A stretch of DNA of 28,410 nt. Source: Micavibrio sp. UBA2638 (lineage in GTDB: Bacteria; Pseudomonadota; Alphaproteobacteria; Micavibrionales; Micavibrionaceae). Positions 14,979 through 22,640 of the stretch are shown here, one piece after another; positions within the stretch are counted from its first letter, which is position 1, and every line of letters begins with the position of its first letter. The position numbers were made by a program, and so were the translations under genes. The stretch covers positions 36,900-65,309 of the forward strand of contig DENS01000004.1 in assembly GCA_002359735.1 (NCBI GenBank), written 5' to 3'. A model generated the notes under the pieces. It was not told the DNA's origin. It saw only the letters and a program-made list of their open reading frames with translations, and did no database searches.

Positions 14979-17563
14979 GAAGCACACAGACAACAAACAG
15001 GAACCGCAAAAACAGCAGGGGCTTTACCCTTATCGAAATGGCGGTCGCCCTTATGATTATTGGCCTGATCATGGCCCCGGCCATTGCGTCCTACTCTTTG
15101 TACAAGACAAAAGAGAAAATCGACCACACCAGTAATTCCATGGACCGCGTACAGGGCGCGATTAGTGGTTATCTGCAAACCCATGGGCGCTACCCCTGCC
15201 CGGCCGCGCTGGATCTGGATAGCACCGATGTGCAATATGGCTATGAAAACTGCGCCGCCGCGGCGCCAAGCGTATACACAGCAACATCGCAAAACCCGGA
15301 CCCGCTACTGACCAATAAAAATGTGTTAATCGGCACAATCCCGTTCCGGACGCTCAATCTGGAAGAAGATGATATGATTGACGGTTACCATAGCCGCCTG
15401 ACCTATGCGGTCACAGAAATGTTAACCGATGCCGCAACGTATGAACATTATCTGGGCGGTCTGGATATCGTTGATGCCAACGGCGATACGGCCATCACAC
15501 CGCAATACACAGCCCATTATATCGTTATCAGCCACGGCCAGGACAACAGCGGGGCCAATACACTTGGCGGGGCCCTTGTCGGCACCTGCGCCGCCGCCCC
15601 GGTTGATGACAGGGAAAATTGTGACCACACAGACCCGGCCACTATAGACGCCACATTCGTTGCGACGGCCAAGTCCAATGACTACGACGACAAAGTTTTA
15701 TACATGGTCGGACGATCCGTAACACCATGGCAATACCGCAGCGGTAACCTGAACGATATACATTTGCGCCGCGGTGACACGCTTGTTGCCGGTGAAATGG
15801 CGCTTTCCACCGCCGCGCTGGCCAGTTTCGATTCAGAAAACCTGCATATCCGCATGAATGCGCCAAGCGATGGAATTCTAAGCGCTACCCGCACGCCCGA
15901 CCAGGCCGCCGTGGCCGATTATCAAGGGAATGGATTAATCGCGTCTGACGCTATATGCGATGGTGGCGGCACCTATTGTTTTGCCCCGATTGATCTGGGC
16001 GGCGATTATACTGCCCCTGTGGCGGTTCCCCCCACGGCCAATGCCGATGGAACACTTAAAGGGGTTCAGGCAAAGGCTGTTGCCGGTAATTCTGGCGGCG
16101 TTGCCTGTACCGATGACAATGTCATGATTGGCATGGAAAACGGCCTTCCCGTTTGCGCCGAAGAGGTCGAGTTTAATTGTCCGGCCGGTACAGTTGTACG
16201 CGGCATTAAAGACGGACAAATCATGTGTGATGCGGCCGCCCCGCCTGCATGCGGTGTGGAAACCGTAACCACATCATGCGGCACATCGGCCAATCTTGCA
16301 GGTGTTGCCAGCAGCGGTGTGTCCGTCGCGTTTTCAGGCGAATGTCACTATATGGATGTCAGTTTAAACACAACCACACTGGATTCACTTGTTGTTGCGG
16401 GCGATCTCGCCACCACAAAGACCAATATTCAAGGCTATCTGGATGCCATTAACAATGATCCCGCGTCCCGGTCATCGGCCGATTGTTCGCTCGTGCGTGA
16501 TGCCTATGAATGTACCAGCGGCGCATTCGACCCAACCCCGATCGCCACCATTGAAAAGCTACGGATAAGCACAGCATGGCCAAGCGATAAAAGAAAAACA
16601 ACCAATCAGGCTGAAACCATTACGGGCGCCAGTTACGAACCCTATGTTCCGGCAACACCCATGAGCGCCGACCCCAACCAGACCAGCTACCAAAACGATT
16701 GCTGGTGCCGTGAAGATTACAGAATGCGCGAATCAAGCTGTACCTCCGGTGTTGGGTCAAAACTGGTGATCGAAGAAACCAGATGCCCGGCAACCGATAC
16801 GGACTGGTTTTATGCCGGATGGACCACAGGCAATGATTTCTGCGGCTGTACAGCGGTAACCGGTGCAAAAGAAGCCGGCCCATCCTGCGCGGATTTCTTT
16901 GGGATCCCGACAGAAAGCGTCACAGGCACTGTTATGAAAGTTTATGACGTGACCTGTAGCCCTTATACAAAGACCTATCGCCCGCAGGCGCAATGGGATA
17001 TTTCCGATTGCAGATGCCCCGCGCAGGCCGACAAGGTTCCTGATCCAAGCCCGGCGGCATGCCCGTCCGGCCAGACCAACAGCTTTACCTTTGAAGGCGA
17101 AAGCTATACCGCAAAATCAAAAGTCGAACACAAACGCTGGGTTTGCCCGACAGGCGTGGGCGGCCCTGTTGCCAATGCCGGCCAAGGCGGATACTGGAAC
17201 ACAACCCAGAAAACCGAGACCTGTGTCTGCGACGCAAGTGTTACTGGATCGCAGACAATTAGCTGCGCCAGCTATAAAGATCCGAAATGGGGCGGTAATG
17301 TAAAACTGAAAACCGAGGTTGATTGTTCAACAATGCCGCCAACCATGAATCTGGTCTCCCCCCCCGTCGAATTGCCGGGCAGTGAATGTTACCAATGCGC
17401 ATGGAAGGCCAGCGGATCACCATCCATTGACAATGCGCCTGACCCGGCCGGATTCCCGGAAAACAACCCGTGTAATTGTAACACGGACACCGTAAGCACC
17501 TGTACCCGCGTTGATGGCGCCGGATACGATGTTTACAATAACTGCCAGTGTAAAAGAATATAG
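14966..17563 (+). CDS. Prepilin-like protein 2 with long cysteine-rich repeat region
   Basis: The 865-residue product begins with a 19-residue basic leader ending in SRG and continues FTLIEMAVALMIIGLIM, a class III signal with Glu at +5 (E24). The core shares GRYPCPA, LIGTIPFRTL, RLTYAVTE, AHYIVISHG and YDDKVLYM with its neighbours. After about residue 410 the protein becomes cysteine-rich. It first has two short units (VACTDDNVMIGMENGLPVC and FNCPAGTVVRGIKDGQIMC), then a region of about 300 residues with repeated C-x-C pairs: CWC, CGC, CRC, CVC, CNC and CQC. I count 30 cysteines in the last 450 residues, suggesting many disulfides in the periplasm or outside. The start at 14966 is set by GGAGGA eight bases upstream; the longer frame from 14918 lies inside the previous gene. 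Function is unknown; adhesin or pilus-tip use is inferred. Confidence 0.8.
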   Translation: MRTIRSTQTTNRNRKNSRGFTLIEMAVALMIIGLIMAPAIASYSLYKTKEKIDHTSNSMDRVQGAISGYLQTHGRYPCPAALDLDSTDVQYGYENCAAAAPSVYTATSQNPDPLLTNKNVLIGTIPFRTLNLEEDDMIDGYHSRLTYAVTEMLTDAATYEHYLGGLDIVDANGDTAITPQYTAHYIVISHGQDNSGANTLGGALVGTCAAAPVDDRENCDHTDPATIDATFVATAKSNDYDDKVLYMVGRSVTPWQYRSGNLNDIHLRRGDTLVAGEMALSTAALASFDSENLHIRMNAPSDGILSATRTPDQAAVADYQGNGLIASDAICDGGGTYCFAPIDLGGDYTAPVAVPPTANADGTLKGVQAKAVAGNSGGVACTDDNVMIGMENGLPVCAEEVEFNCPAGTVVRGIKDGQIMCDAAAPPACGVETVTTSCGTSANLAGVASSGVSVAFSGECHYMDVSLNTTTLDSLVVAGDLATTKTNIQGYLDAINNDPASRSSADCSLVRDAYECTSGAFDPTPIATIEKLRISTAWPSDKRKTTNQAETITGASYEPYVPATPMSADPNQTSYQNDCWCREDYRMRESSCTSGVGSKLVIEETRCPATDTDWFYAGWTTGNDFCGCTAVTGAKEAGPSCADFFGIPTESVTGTVMKVYDVTCSPYTKTYRPQAQWDISDCRCPAQADKVPDPSPAACPSGQTNSFTFEGESYTAKSKVEHKRWVCPTGVGGPVANAGQGGYWNTTQKTETCVCDASVTGSQTISCASYKDPKWGGNVKLKTEVDCSTMPPTMNLVSPPVELPGSECYQCAWKASGSPSIDNAPDPAGFPENNPCNCNTDTVSTCTRVDGAGYDVYNNCQCKRI

Positions 17564-17591
17564 ACAACACAAAATGAGGTTGAATTAAACC

Positions 17592-18926
17592 ATGACCATC
17601 AAGGCGATGACAAACCAAAGCAAGACAACAGACGGCACAGCCAGCCGGCGTAAAAACGCCGGTTTTACCGCCGTGGAAATCGCTGTCGTAATCCTGATTT
17701 CGGGTTTAATCATGACCGTCTTTTTGTCTGTATACAATAACTTTCAATTCAGAAAAGATGCGGATGAAACGCTGGAAAACCTCTCTCAGATTGACGGCAG
17801 TATGATTGATTACATGGGGACCTATGGCCGCTATGCGTGCCCGGCAGACCCGACCCTGCCACCGACACATGCCCTGTATGGACGATCCATCGAGCCGTGC
17901 AATACCTGCCCCGCCGTCCCTCAATTGGCACCGGGCATCGATAGCAATGTCATTTGTTCCAATATCGGCACGCGTGATGTGGACGGCGATGGTACAAATG
18001 ATTACGCCTTAATTGGCGGCGTTCCGTTTAAAACCTTGGCGGAGGACACGTTTTTCAGTGACTTCAGGGAATATCAGGCCTTTGACGGTTATAACATGCT
18101 GATCAGCTATGCCGTGACCGAAGAAATGGCCGCCCCCACGCATAATCTGGCCAATCCGATCAACCCGTATGCCGGGGCAATCCAGGTCATTGATGAAAAC
18201 GGCACCAACATGACCAACCCCGCAAATTCAGCGCATTATGTATTAATATCGCATGGGGAAAACACCCGCGGTGCCTATACAGATGAAGGAACGCGCTCCG
18301 GCGATTGTATGGTTTCCAGCACAGCATTACCGCCCGTCCCGGGATATGCGCCCTTTGGGTCAGTTGCCGGCCTTAACCCGGAACTGGAAAATTGTGACAA
18401 CAATGACGGCATTTTTGCTAAAGCCTTACGATCCAAGGCCGATAACGATTTTTACTTTGACGATCTTGTTTTCTTCCGGGACCGGAGCTCATCCGCGCTG
18501 TGGACCACATCATCCAACAGCATTGTCGGGGATTCAGCCATTAACAACCTGAATATCGGTGCCGTTGGCATTAATACAACGGCCCCCACGGCGCAGCTGC
18601 ATGTCGGTGGCGACGCCAAAGCCGATGCGGAAATACAAGCCGAGGACGGCTATTGCGACACCAGCGACCTGACCGCCCCCTGTTTTATTTCCGATCTGAT
18701 CAGTAAATATGACACCGACCCGGCCGAACGATGGGCCTGCGGTGATGGCGAAGTTGCCAGAGGGATAAAGAACAGTGAACTGGATTGCATGCCCCTGTTT
18801 AAACCCAGCCCGACAATCAATGTTAGCTGCGGCCTTGACGGTATGGGGAACCAGACCTACCCCAGCGGGTTAAAATACAACCGTGTGACCAATACAATCA
18901 CGCAAACATCTTGTATTATTCCATAA
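17592..18926 (+). CDS. Prepilin-like protein 3 with pilin core and cysteine-bounded tail
   Basis: The 444-residue protein has a 24-residue leader ending in KNAG and then FTAVEIAVVILISGLIM, with Glu at +5 (E29). The shared core blocks are GRYACPADP, LIGGVPFKTL, MLISYAVTE, AHYVLISHGENTRGAYTDEG and FYFDDLVFF. Near residue 330 VGINTTAPTAQLHVGG is the same tail-fibre-like stem seen in the first paralogue. The tail keeps one cysteine unit, WACGDGEVARGIKNSELDC, and ends after a further ISCGL..CII segment whose exact boundaries I did not model. A start six residues later (ATG 17607) is possible; GAGGT upstream is rather distant. It lies 28 bases after the second gene, so the three form one operon. 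It is convergent with hemH, and no clear terminator is visible between them. Confidence 0.75.
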   Translation: MTIKAMTNQSKTTDGTASRRKNAGFTAVEIAVVILISGLIMTVFLSVYNNFQFRKDADETLENLSQIDGSMIDYMGTYGRYACPADPTLPPTHALYGRSIEPCNTCPAVPQLAPGIDSNVICSNIGTRDVDGDGTNDYALIGGVPFKTLAEDTFFSDFREYQAFDGYNMLISYAVTEEMAAPTHNLANPINPYAGAIQVIDENGTNMTNPANSAHYVLISHGENTRGAYTDEGTRSGDCMVSSTALPPVPGYAPFGSVAGLNPELENCDNNDGIFAKALRSKADNDFYFDDLVFFRDRSSSALWTTSSNSIVGDSAINNLNIGAVGINTTAPTAQLHVGGDAKADAEIQAEDGYCDTSDLTAPCFISDLISKYDTDPAERWACGDGEVARGIKNSELDCMPLFKPSPTINVSCGLDGMGNQTYPSGLKYNRVTNTITQTSCIIP

Positions 18927-18953
18927 ACCGTAACGGCGTTCGGCTAAATCCGG

Positions 18954-19997
18954 CTATATCCAGCCCGATAATTCCATTTCGATGCGTTGCCCCAGATAAC
19001 GAATATGATCATCTGTATCATTTAAACACGGAATATAGGTAAAGGTCTCGCCGCCGGCCTCAAGAAATTCTTCACGAAGCTCAATATTCAGCTCCTCCAG
19101 CGTTTCAATACATTCAGACACAAAGGCCGGTGAAATCACCGCCAGATTTTTAACCCCCGCCTTGGCCAGCGCCTCTACCGTTTCTGATGTATAGGGCTGC
19201 AACCACTCCTCGCGGCCAAAGCGGGACTGAAACGTTGTCGTCCATTTTTCATCCGGCCAGCCGAGTTTTTCCCGCAACAGGCGAGAATTCTTGGCGCAAT
19301 AGCAATGATAGGGATCCCCTTGCATCAGATATCGTTTCGGCAAACCATGAAACGACGTGATAATATGATCCGGCTGTTGCGGCAAATCCTTGATCCCGCG
19401 CTGCACCGATGCGGCAAGAATGTCAATATAGCCCGGGTCATCATGCCAGCCAGTGGCGGTACGAATGGCCGGTTGATGCGTCAGTGTTTTACACACATCA
19501 AAAACCTTATCATAGGCGCTGGCCGTTGTGCAGGCGCTATATTGTGGATACAACGCAAAACACAGAATTTTTTCACACCCGCGCGCCTGCAGCGATTTAA
19601 TTCCCGCCTCCGTACTGGGGTTGCCGTAACGCATCCCCCATTCAAATTCCAGCTCAGGATATTGTGCATTCAACAGCGCAGCAATTTTTTCGCATTGTGA
19701 GCGCGTATAGGTTTTTAACGGGCTTTCATCACGGTCCGTGTTCCAGATTTTTCGGTAGGCCGCCCCGCTTTTTGATGGGCGGATACTCAGGATAATGCCC
19801 TGTAAAATTGGCTGCCAGTACCATGACGGCGCATCAATCACCCGCTTATCGCTTAAAAATTCACTTAAATAACGGCGAACCGACCAATAATCGGTTGCAT
19901 CCGGCGTTCCCAGATTTAAAAGCAAAACGCCTGTTTTTTTCGCTGCTGTGATAACCGGATGCCCGGCAGGAGTGTGTGAGGTCATAATATCCATCAT
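18954..19997 (-). CDS. hemH: Ferrochelatase
   Basis: The 347-residue enzyme inserts ferrous iron into protoporphyrin IX, the last step of protoheme synthesis. The N-terminal GVLLLNLGTPD and YLSEFLSDKRVID are signature blocks. The catalytic histidine is H217 in TSFHGLPKRYL and the conserved glutamate is E295 in SPAFVSECIETLEE. GDPYHCYC and FQSRFGREEWLQPYT complete the class. Length matches bacterial ferrochelatases without a long C-terminal extension. ATG codons at 19997, 19994 and 19985 are all possible; the true start is within these five residues. It is transcribed in the same direction as the ArsR/BigR gene upstream but is separated by that gene's terminator, so it probably has its own promoter. 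Confidence 0.94.
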   Translation of the reverse strand: MMDIMTSHTPAGHPVITAAKKTGVLLLNLGTPDATDYWSVRRYLSEFLSDKRVIDAPSWYWQPILQGIILSIRPSKSGAAYRKIWNTDRDESPLKTYTRSQCEKIAALLNAQYPELEFEWGMRYGNPSTEAGIKSLQARGCEKILCFALYPQYSACTTASAYDKVFDVCKTLTHQPAIRTATGWHDDPGYIDILAASVQRGIKDLPQQPDHIITSFHGLPKRYLMQGDPYHCYCAKNSRLLREKLGWPDEKWTTTFQSRFGREEWLQPYTSETVEALAKAGVKNLAVISPAFVSECIETLEELNIELREEFLEAGGETFTYIPCLNDTDDHIRYLGQRIEMELSGWI

Positions 19998-20083
19998 CCT
20001 AATCTAAATGTATTATCAAGATAGGCAGTCCCCCGGCAAACGACAAGCCTTTTTCAGAAGTTTTAGCCATACCTCCCCCCTTT

Positions 20084-20110
20084 AAAAAACAAAGCAGCTA
20101 ATCTAGCTGC
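20084..20110 (-). terminator. Rho-independent terminator of the BigR-like gene
   Basis: GCAGCTA (20094-20100) and TAGCTGC (20104-20110) form a perfect 7-bp stem around ATC. On the minus strand it is followed by TTTGTTTTTT (20093-20084). The stop codon of the regulator gene (20103-20105) lies inside the hairpin. Confidence 0.8.
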
Positions 20111-20399
20111 AATAAATGTCATAAAGGGATTGCACCACCTTACGCGCATGCGGGGATTTTATTGTATAATAAACGCTCTGGGCTTCTTTTCTGGTTTTTA
20201 CCAGCCCTTCTGCGCGCATTTTTGCAAGGAACTGCGAGATTTGAGACCGTCCGGCAGCCCCGCCCTCGGCTTCAACGATTTCACCGACGCTCATCTCCCC
20301 GTTATGCACAAGATTGCACAATATCGATAACCGAACCGGATGCGACAATAATTTAAGCAATCCAATGGCCTTATTAAGGTCTTCCTGTCTTTTTTGCAT
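20103..20399 (-). CDS. ArsR-family regulator, BigR/SqrR-like persulfide sensor
   Basis: The 98-residue winged-helix protein has LLSHPVRLSILCNLV, EMSVGEIVEA and the recognition region GRSQISQFLAKMRAEGLVKTRKEAQSVYYTI, here cited around SQISQFLAKM. BigR/SqrR repressors respond to persulfides by linking two conserved cysteines. Those two positions are filled here by C28 (in LSILCNL) and C97 (in LYDIYCS), and no other cysteine is present. This argues against a metal-sensing ArsR. It is divergent from a rhodanese gene that opens a sulfide-detoxification cluster, with a perfect 14-bp palindrome in the shared 116-base promoter region. The job is therefore likely to be repression of that cluster and of itself until persulfide builds up. 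No strong ribosome site is seen before the ATG. Confidence 0.85.
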   Translation of the reverse strand: MQKRQEDLNKAIGLLKLLSHPVRLSILCNLVHNGEMSVGEIVEAEGGAAGRSQISQFLAKMRAEGLVKTRKEAQSVYYTIKSPHARKVVQSLYDIYCS

Positions 20400-20419
20400 T
20401 TATATATATTTTCCCACTA

Positions 20420-20471
20420 TTGACTTGACTTTATAGCGCAGTATTTTAATTTACAATATTGTAACATATTG
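20420..20471. promoter_or_regulatory. Shared promoter/operator region between the BigR-like gene and rhodanese gene
   Basis: TTACAATATTGTAA (20451-20464) is a perfect 14-bp palindrome. An overlapping CAATAT / ATATTG pair (20454-20459 and 20466-20471) adds a second dyad. TTGACT occurs twice at 20420-20430. The first copy has TATTTT (20442-20447) at 16 bases, giving a plausible rightward promoter with the palindrome at its start site. It is the best candidate binding site for the regulator. Confidence 0.55.
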
Positions 20472-20515
20472 GTGTTTTCATGCTAACGCGCCATACACCA
20501 TAAAGGATATAGATT

Positions 20516-21130
20516 ATGATAGAATACAAAACAATTGACGCCAAAGCACTAGATAAATTAGACCCCCAGCAGGGCTTGATTCTTGACGTACGCACCCCAA
20601 TGGAGCACGCGGAAAAACGTTTGCAACGTGAACATACTATTGTACCCCTTGATGAATTAGACCCCAACGATTTCATGGGGCATCACGGTCTGGGTAAAGA
20701 GGCCAATCTGTATATTCTATGCCGCAGTGGTAAACGCGCCGCTCAGGCGGCCGAAAAATTTACGGCATGCGGATGCAATAATATCCACGTCATTGACGGC
20801 GGCATACTGGCCTGTGAAGAAATCGGCATGCCCGTCGAAGGCCATGACACCGAACATGGCGCAAAAGCCGCAGGCACGCGGCGCCCCATTTCATTGGAAC
20901 GGCAAGTCCGTATTGCGGCTGGCTCTATTGCCGCCACAGGCGCGCTGCTGGCGTTAATCATCGCCCCTGTTTTTGCCGTTATCCCGTTATTTGTCGGTTG
21001 CGGGCTTATTTTCGCAGGCATTACCGAATGGTGCGGCATGGCGCTCTTGCTAACCAAAGCCCCCTGGAACCGCCAAACCCCGGTAAAGGCCTGCTGCAGC
21101 GTCGAAACGCCCTCCCGGAATCAGGAATAA
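20516..21130 (+). CDS. Rhodanese fused to DUF2892 membrane domain
   Basis: The 204-residue protein has a rhodanese domain at about residues 1-110. LILDVRTPMEH is the substrate-side motif, and the active loop is CRSGKR with C69, which would carry a persulfide. A two-helix membrane region follows from about 124 (RPISLERQVRIAAG to FAGITEWCGMALLL), matching the DUF2892 pattern often fused to rhodaneses. The tail has two adjacent cysteines in KACCSVE. The rhodanese would sit on the cytoplasmic side and accept sulfane sulfur. AAAGGA lies nine bases before the ATG. It is the first gene facing the BigR-like regulator, so it is probably induced by persulfide. Confidence 0.87.
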   Translation: MIEYKTIDAKALDKLDPQQGLILDVRTPMEHAEKRLQREHTIVPLDELDPNDFMGHHGLGKEANLYILCRSGKRAAQAAEKFTACGCNNIHVIDGGILACEEIGMPVEGHDTEHGAKAAGTRRPISLERQVRIAAGSIAATGALLALIIAPVFAVIPLFVGCGLIFAGITEWCGMALLLTKAPWNRQTPVKACCSVETPSRNQE

Positions 21131-21351
21131 ACCCGGGTCACTCTCACCGGCGACCAACCATAGGCGGCTGGCATGTTGCGCTGCGGCTGTTTTTAACCAT
21201 AAAAAAAATTCAACCCTGACGGGATAAACAGCTCTACACCTCGCCTGAAAAGCGCTGTCAGCATAATTCCCTACAAAAATTATTTTTAATATCATGCATA
21301 TTGTTTTACAATTGAAACTGAAAATAACGATACTTTAAGTGGGAAAAAACA

Positions 21352-21822
21352 GTGAGCAAAATTTTCGTCCCCAAAAATACGCTGAAAGAAAAAGTTGGTA
21401 ACGGCGGCTTTGATGAAAAAAGCATAGAAAAAGCCCAAAAATCAATCGATGACAATGTGGTTGATTTCGCGCCGATTGCCAAAACTTATTTAGGCAAAAT
21501 TAAAACGGCCATTACCGAATTTGAAAGCCAGGAAGATCATCACGCGCTATACACGCAATTACAAGACCAATTGACGCAACTGCGCGCCCAGGGGTCAATG
21601 TTTCAATACCCCGCCATCACGGCCATTACCGACACAGTCGTGGATCTGCTGGATTCCCTAAAAAGGGTCGATGCCAAAATCATTGAAATCGTCAATGCCT
21701 ATGAACAATCCGCCAATATCCTGATCGCCTCAAATGTCAAAAGTGACAAAGACAAGGTCTGCCGGGCTTTGGTGCTGGAACTACAAAAGGTTTGTGATAA
21801 ATATAAGGTAAAGTATCAGTAA
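21352..21822 (+). CDS. Helical Hpt-like protein lacking the phosphorylatable histidine
   Basis: The 156-residue protein is almost all helical, with no signal peptide or membrane span. I recognise no characterised family with certainty. The stretch TQLRAQGSMFQYPAIT (residues 75-90) resembles the HDLKGQG-x-FGYP-type motif of alphaproteobacterial Hpt proteins, recalled from memory. T75 stands where the phospho-histidine should be, so any phosphotransfer would be lost. Other histidines (H63, H64) do not lie in such a motif. It begins with GTG and ends three bases before a divergent CheY-like protein gene, so the two probably work as a pair. The pair sits inside the sulfur cluster in the same direction, but nothing else in it suggests a sulfur role. 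Confidence 0.6.
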   Translation: MSKIFVPKNTLKEKVGNGGFDEKSIEKAQKSIDDNVVDFAPIAKTYLGKIKTAITEFESQEDHHALYTQLQDQLTQLRAQGSMFQYPAITAITDTVVDLLDSLKRVDAKIIEIVNAYEQSANILIASNVKSDKDKVCRALVLELQKVCDKYKVKYQ

Positions 21823-21825
21823 AAC

Positions 21826-22335
21826 ATGGCTTATGATTTTTCTAAAGTGAACGTGCTGGTCGTGGAATCAACGCCGGAAATGTTCAAACTTTTCAAAAAT
21901 GTTCTGGCAATGCTTGAGGTGCCGGAAAGAAATATTGAATCGGCCTATTCTTATGAAGAAGGCTTTGAAAAATTCCGCAATGGCAAGCACGACATCGTCA
22001 TCACAGATTGGCTGGAAAACCCGGACAAAGGCATTGAGCTGATAAAAGAGGTCAGAAAAAGCCCTGAATCACCCAATAAATTTGTGCCCATTATTATGAC
22101 CGCCGGATCAGGCCATTTAAGCCGTGTGATCAAATCACGCGATGCCGGCGTTTCAGAATATCTGGTGAAACCTTTTGCCGCATATTCACTGGCCGTTCGC
22201 TTAACCCGCGTCATTGAAAAACCCAAACCGTTTGTGGTATCCGACGCCTATACAGGGCCGGAGCGCCGGGTCCGTAATGTGGAACCAAACGGCCCGGACC
22301 GCAGAAAAGAAAACCTGCAAATCGAATATGAATAA
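21826..22335 (+). CDS. CheY-like single-domain response regulator with GPxRR tail
   Basis: The 169-residue product is one receiver domain plus a short tail and has no DNA-binding or enzyme domain. The phospho-acceptor is D61 in DIVITDWLENP, the conserved threonine is T92 in IIMTAGSG and the lysine is K115 in YLVKPF. The Mg-binding acidic pair normally seen as DD is VES here, so only one acid remains and phosphorylation may be altered. The tail carries TGPERRVRN and GPDRRKEN, a motif pair seen at the ends of many alphaproteobacterial receiver proteins. It follows the Hpt-like gene by three bases. No partner kinase adjoins it, although a hybrid kinase is encoded at the right edge of the window. 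Confidence 0.85.
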   Translation: MAYDFSKVNVLVVESTPEMFKLFKNVLAMLEVPERNIESAYSYEEGFEKFRNGKHDIVITDWLENPDKGIELIKEVRKSPESPNKFVPIIMTAGSGHLSRVIKSRDAGVSEYLVKPFAAYSLAVRLTRVIEKPKPFVVSDAYTGPERRVRNVEPNGPDRRKENLQIEYE

Positions 22336-22640
22336 TTTTTCGGGCCGCCCATAACACATCGAAAACCGCCCCGGCTTCAACCGCTGTAATAAACTTTTTC
22401 AGCCGGTAATATTTTTATTGAACCGCTTATTTCCGAATAGAGGCATACTATATATATAAATATTCGCTTACACCGGAAAATTGAAAACCTGGCGAATCTT
22501 GTATGGTTCATCCCCCGCATACACAAGAAGATGCCATCAAACGTGAAGGTGAAGGGCGCGAATATACAGATTGATCTTTTGCACAAAGACCGTCGTCTAA
22601 AATAAAGTAGAATTACGTTTTACAAAGAAAGGAAATCAAG
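22336..22640. other. Intergenic stretch before the CstB-like gene
   Basis: About 305 bases lie between the response regulator and the CstB-like gene. CCGGCT (22371-22376) and AGCCGG (22401-22406) form a long-looped inverted repeat followed by TAATATTTTTATT, possibly a weak terminator. An AT-rich tract at about 22447-22463 lies between CGAATA and TATTCG. A 23-codon frame, 22503-22574, has no ribosome site. The gap suggests the downstream sulfur genes have their own promoter, which I could not locate with confidence. Confidence 0.4.

Noticed and set aside
13719..18926. Interpretation of the prepilin trio as phage tail genes
   Set aside because: The VGINxxAP motifs resemble tail fibres, but every protein starts with a class III prepilin signal and no other phage gene is near.
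21240..21340. ATTGT-TTT-ACAAT dyad upstream of the Hpt-like gene, considered as a second BigR-type site
   Set aside because: The half-sites are in the opposite orientation to the TTACAATATTGTAA palindrome and the flanks do not match.
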